Source: Sipunculus nudus (taxonomy: Eukaryota > Annelida > Sipuncula > Golfingiida > Sipunculidae). From it: a stretch of 64,000 bases of DNA. Below, piece by piece: positions 63,471 to 64,000 of this stretch; the first letter of the stretch is position 1; each line of letters begins with the position of its first letter. Below the pieces are notes generated by a model. That model had not been told where the DNA came from. It saw only the letters and a list, made by a program, of their open reading frames with translations, and searched no databases. Position numbers and translations under genes: made by a program. The stretch covers positions 1,665,001 through 1,729,000 of the forward strand of contig JAPPUL010000079.1 in NCBI GenBank assembly GCA_026874595.1. Reading direction: 5' to 3'.

Positions 63471-64000
63471 TTATTTTATAAATGTATGCTTAACCTGTGA
63501 AAATAAGCTTTTAGTACTTATGCCTTTAGCTATACCATCAATTATAAAGGAGCCGATATTATTATCAGCATGAGCTAGTTTCCATTGTAAGAAGGCCTCG
63601 AAGTAGCCATTAACGCGTATTATGATGCCAAGAGGAGTTAGATGTTTTTTAATAGTATTGATGCGAGTTTTAATAATAGTTTCATCAATAAAAGCTTGAT
63701 AAGCAAGGTGAGTATTAGGCTTTGGTATAAACTGATTAATATTTACGATGATACTGGTCATAAACTTAGACTGCTTGGCATGAGCAAGAGCGATATTTCT
63801 AATATCCTTAACAAGGGAGATAATGGCATTAATATCATCCTGGTCCTCTTCAATGAATCCGATAATAAAATATAGTTTTAAACTCTTAAATCCTAGAGAA
63901 ATGGCTTTATCACAAAGGTCTAGAATAACATCGCGATGAAAAGGTTTTTTAATTAAGCGAGCAAGTTTTCTGGATGCAACCTCAGGAGCAATAGTTAAGA
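63471..64000 (-). CDS. B12-binding-type radical SAM protein, C-terminal part
   Basis: The reverse-strand frame is open from the window edge to a stop at 63471, about 176 codons, so the N-terminal cobalamin and CxxxCxxC portions are outside. The visible part starts LTIAPEVASRKLARLIKKPF, matching the TxAPExGSxRLR block of this family, then SLKLYFIIGFIEEDQDDINA (usual IGLPxET), and SIIVNINQFIPKPNTHLAYQ (VNxFIPKPxTPF). These are typical of the YgiQ/TIGR03960-like B12-radical SAM group. The exact subfamily cannot be told without the N-terminus. Confidence 0.8.
   Translation of the reverse strand, partial: LTIAPEVASRKLARLIKKPFHRDVILDLCDKAISLGFKSLKLYFIIGFIEEDQDDINAIISLVKDIRNIALAHAKQSKFMTSIIVNINQFIPKPNTHLAYQAFIDETIIKTRINTIKKHLTPLGIIIRVNGYFEAFLQWKLAHADNNIGSFIIDGIAKGISTKSLFSQVKHTFIK

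Overview
The window is about 64 kb from an AT-rich, Gram-negative, flagellated bacterium. Evidence for this is a FliN switch protein, several lipobox lipoproteins, a periplasmic HtrA protease and membrane-anchored cytochrome c. No rRNA, tRNA, CRISPR array, IS element or phage was recognised. The lineage cannot be fixed. CheX, the FliN type and a TPR-like unknown gene recall spirochaetes, while the sulfur genes recall oxidative-type sulfur oxidisers. Most genes use ATA for Ile and AGA/AGG/CGA for Arg, and their coding strands are purine-rich.

Layout. 1-12 kb: an exported unknown protein cut by the edge, fliN, tusA, folE2, an HtrA protease with two SurA-N-like proteins, a guanylate kinase with an extra C-terminal domain, then a reverse-strand set (transaldolase, AttH/CrtC-like lipocalin, GAF-PAS histidine kinase). 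12-22 kb: pstSCAB-phoU, a PhoR-like kinase whose phospho-acceptor His is replaced by Lys, an MltB-type transglycosylase and purM. 22-30 kb: two unknown genes behind a consensus sigma70 promoter, then dsrA-dsrB-dsrL plus a 119-residue unknown on the reverse strand, and an alcohol dehydrogenase. 30-36 kb: tag, two hsp20 genes, htpG and ddl. 36-41.5 kb: three paralogous GLUG-repeat lipoproteins and a 59-residue exported peptide. 41.5-46 kb: carB and cinA. 47-52 kb: a compact assimilatory sulfate-reduction island made of cysH (APS-reductase type), cysD, and one 1019-residue protein joining CysN to a siroheme sulfite reductase. 52-64 kb: an ArsS-type radical SAM protein, a lipoprotein and pentaheme cytochrome pair, mnmA, glnE, a CheX/receiver-like/PilZ fusion, leuA, and the end of a B12-type radical SAM gene.

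How it works together. TusA and oxidative-type DsrAB-L point to cytoplasmic sulfane-sulfur oxidation, although dsrC, dsrEFH and dsrMKJOP are not in the window. The cysHD-NSiR island would make sulfide from sulfate for biosynthesis, the opposite direction. The pst block imports phosphate, and the HtrA/SurA-like and Hsp20/HtpG blocks handle protein quality.

The most unusual genome-scale signal is pervasive short tandem duplication. At least 25 loci carry 2-6 copies of a 9-17 bp unit, both between genes and in frame inside genes, and often spanning ribosome-binding sites. The clearest case lies before ddl, where a 14-bp unit creates four overlapping five-codon minicistrons leading into the ddl start.
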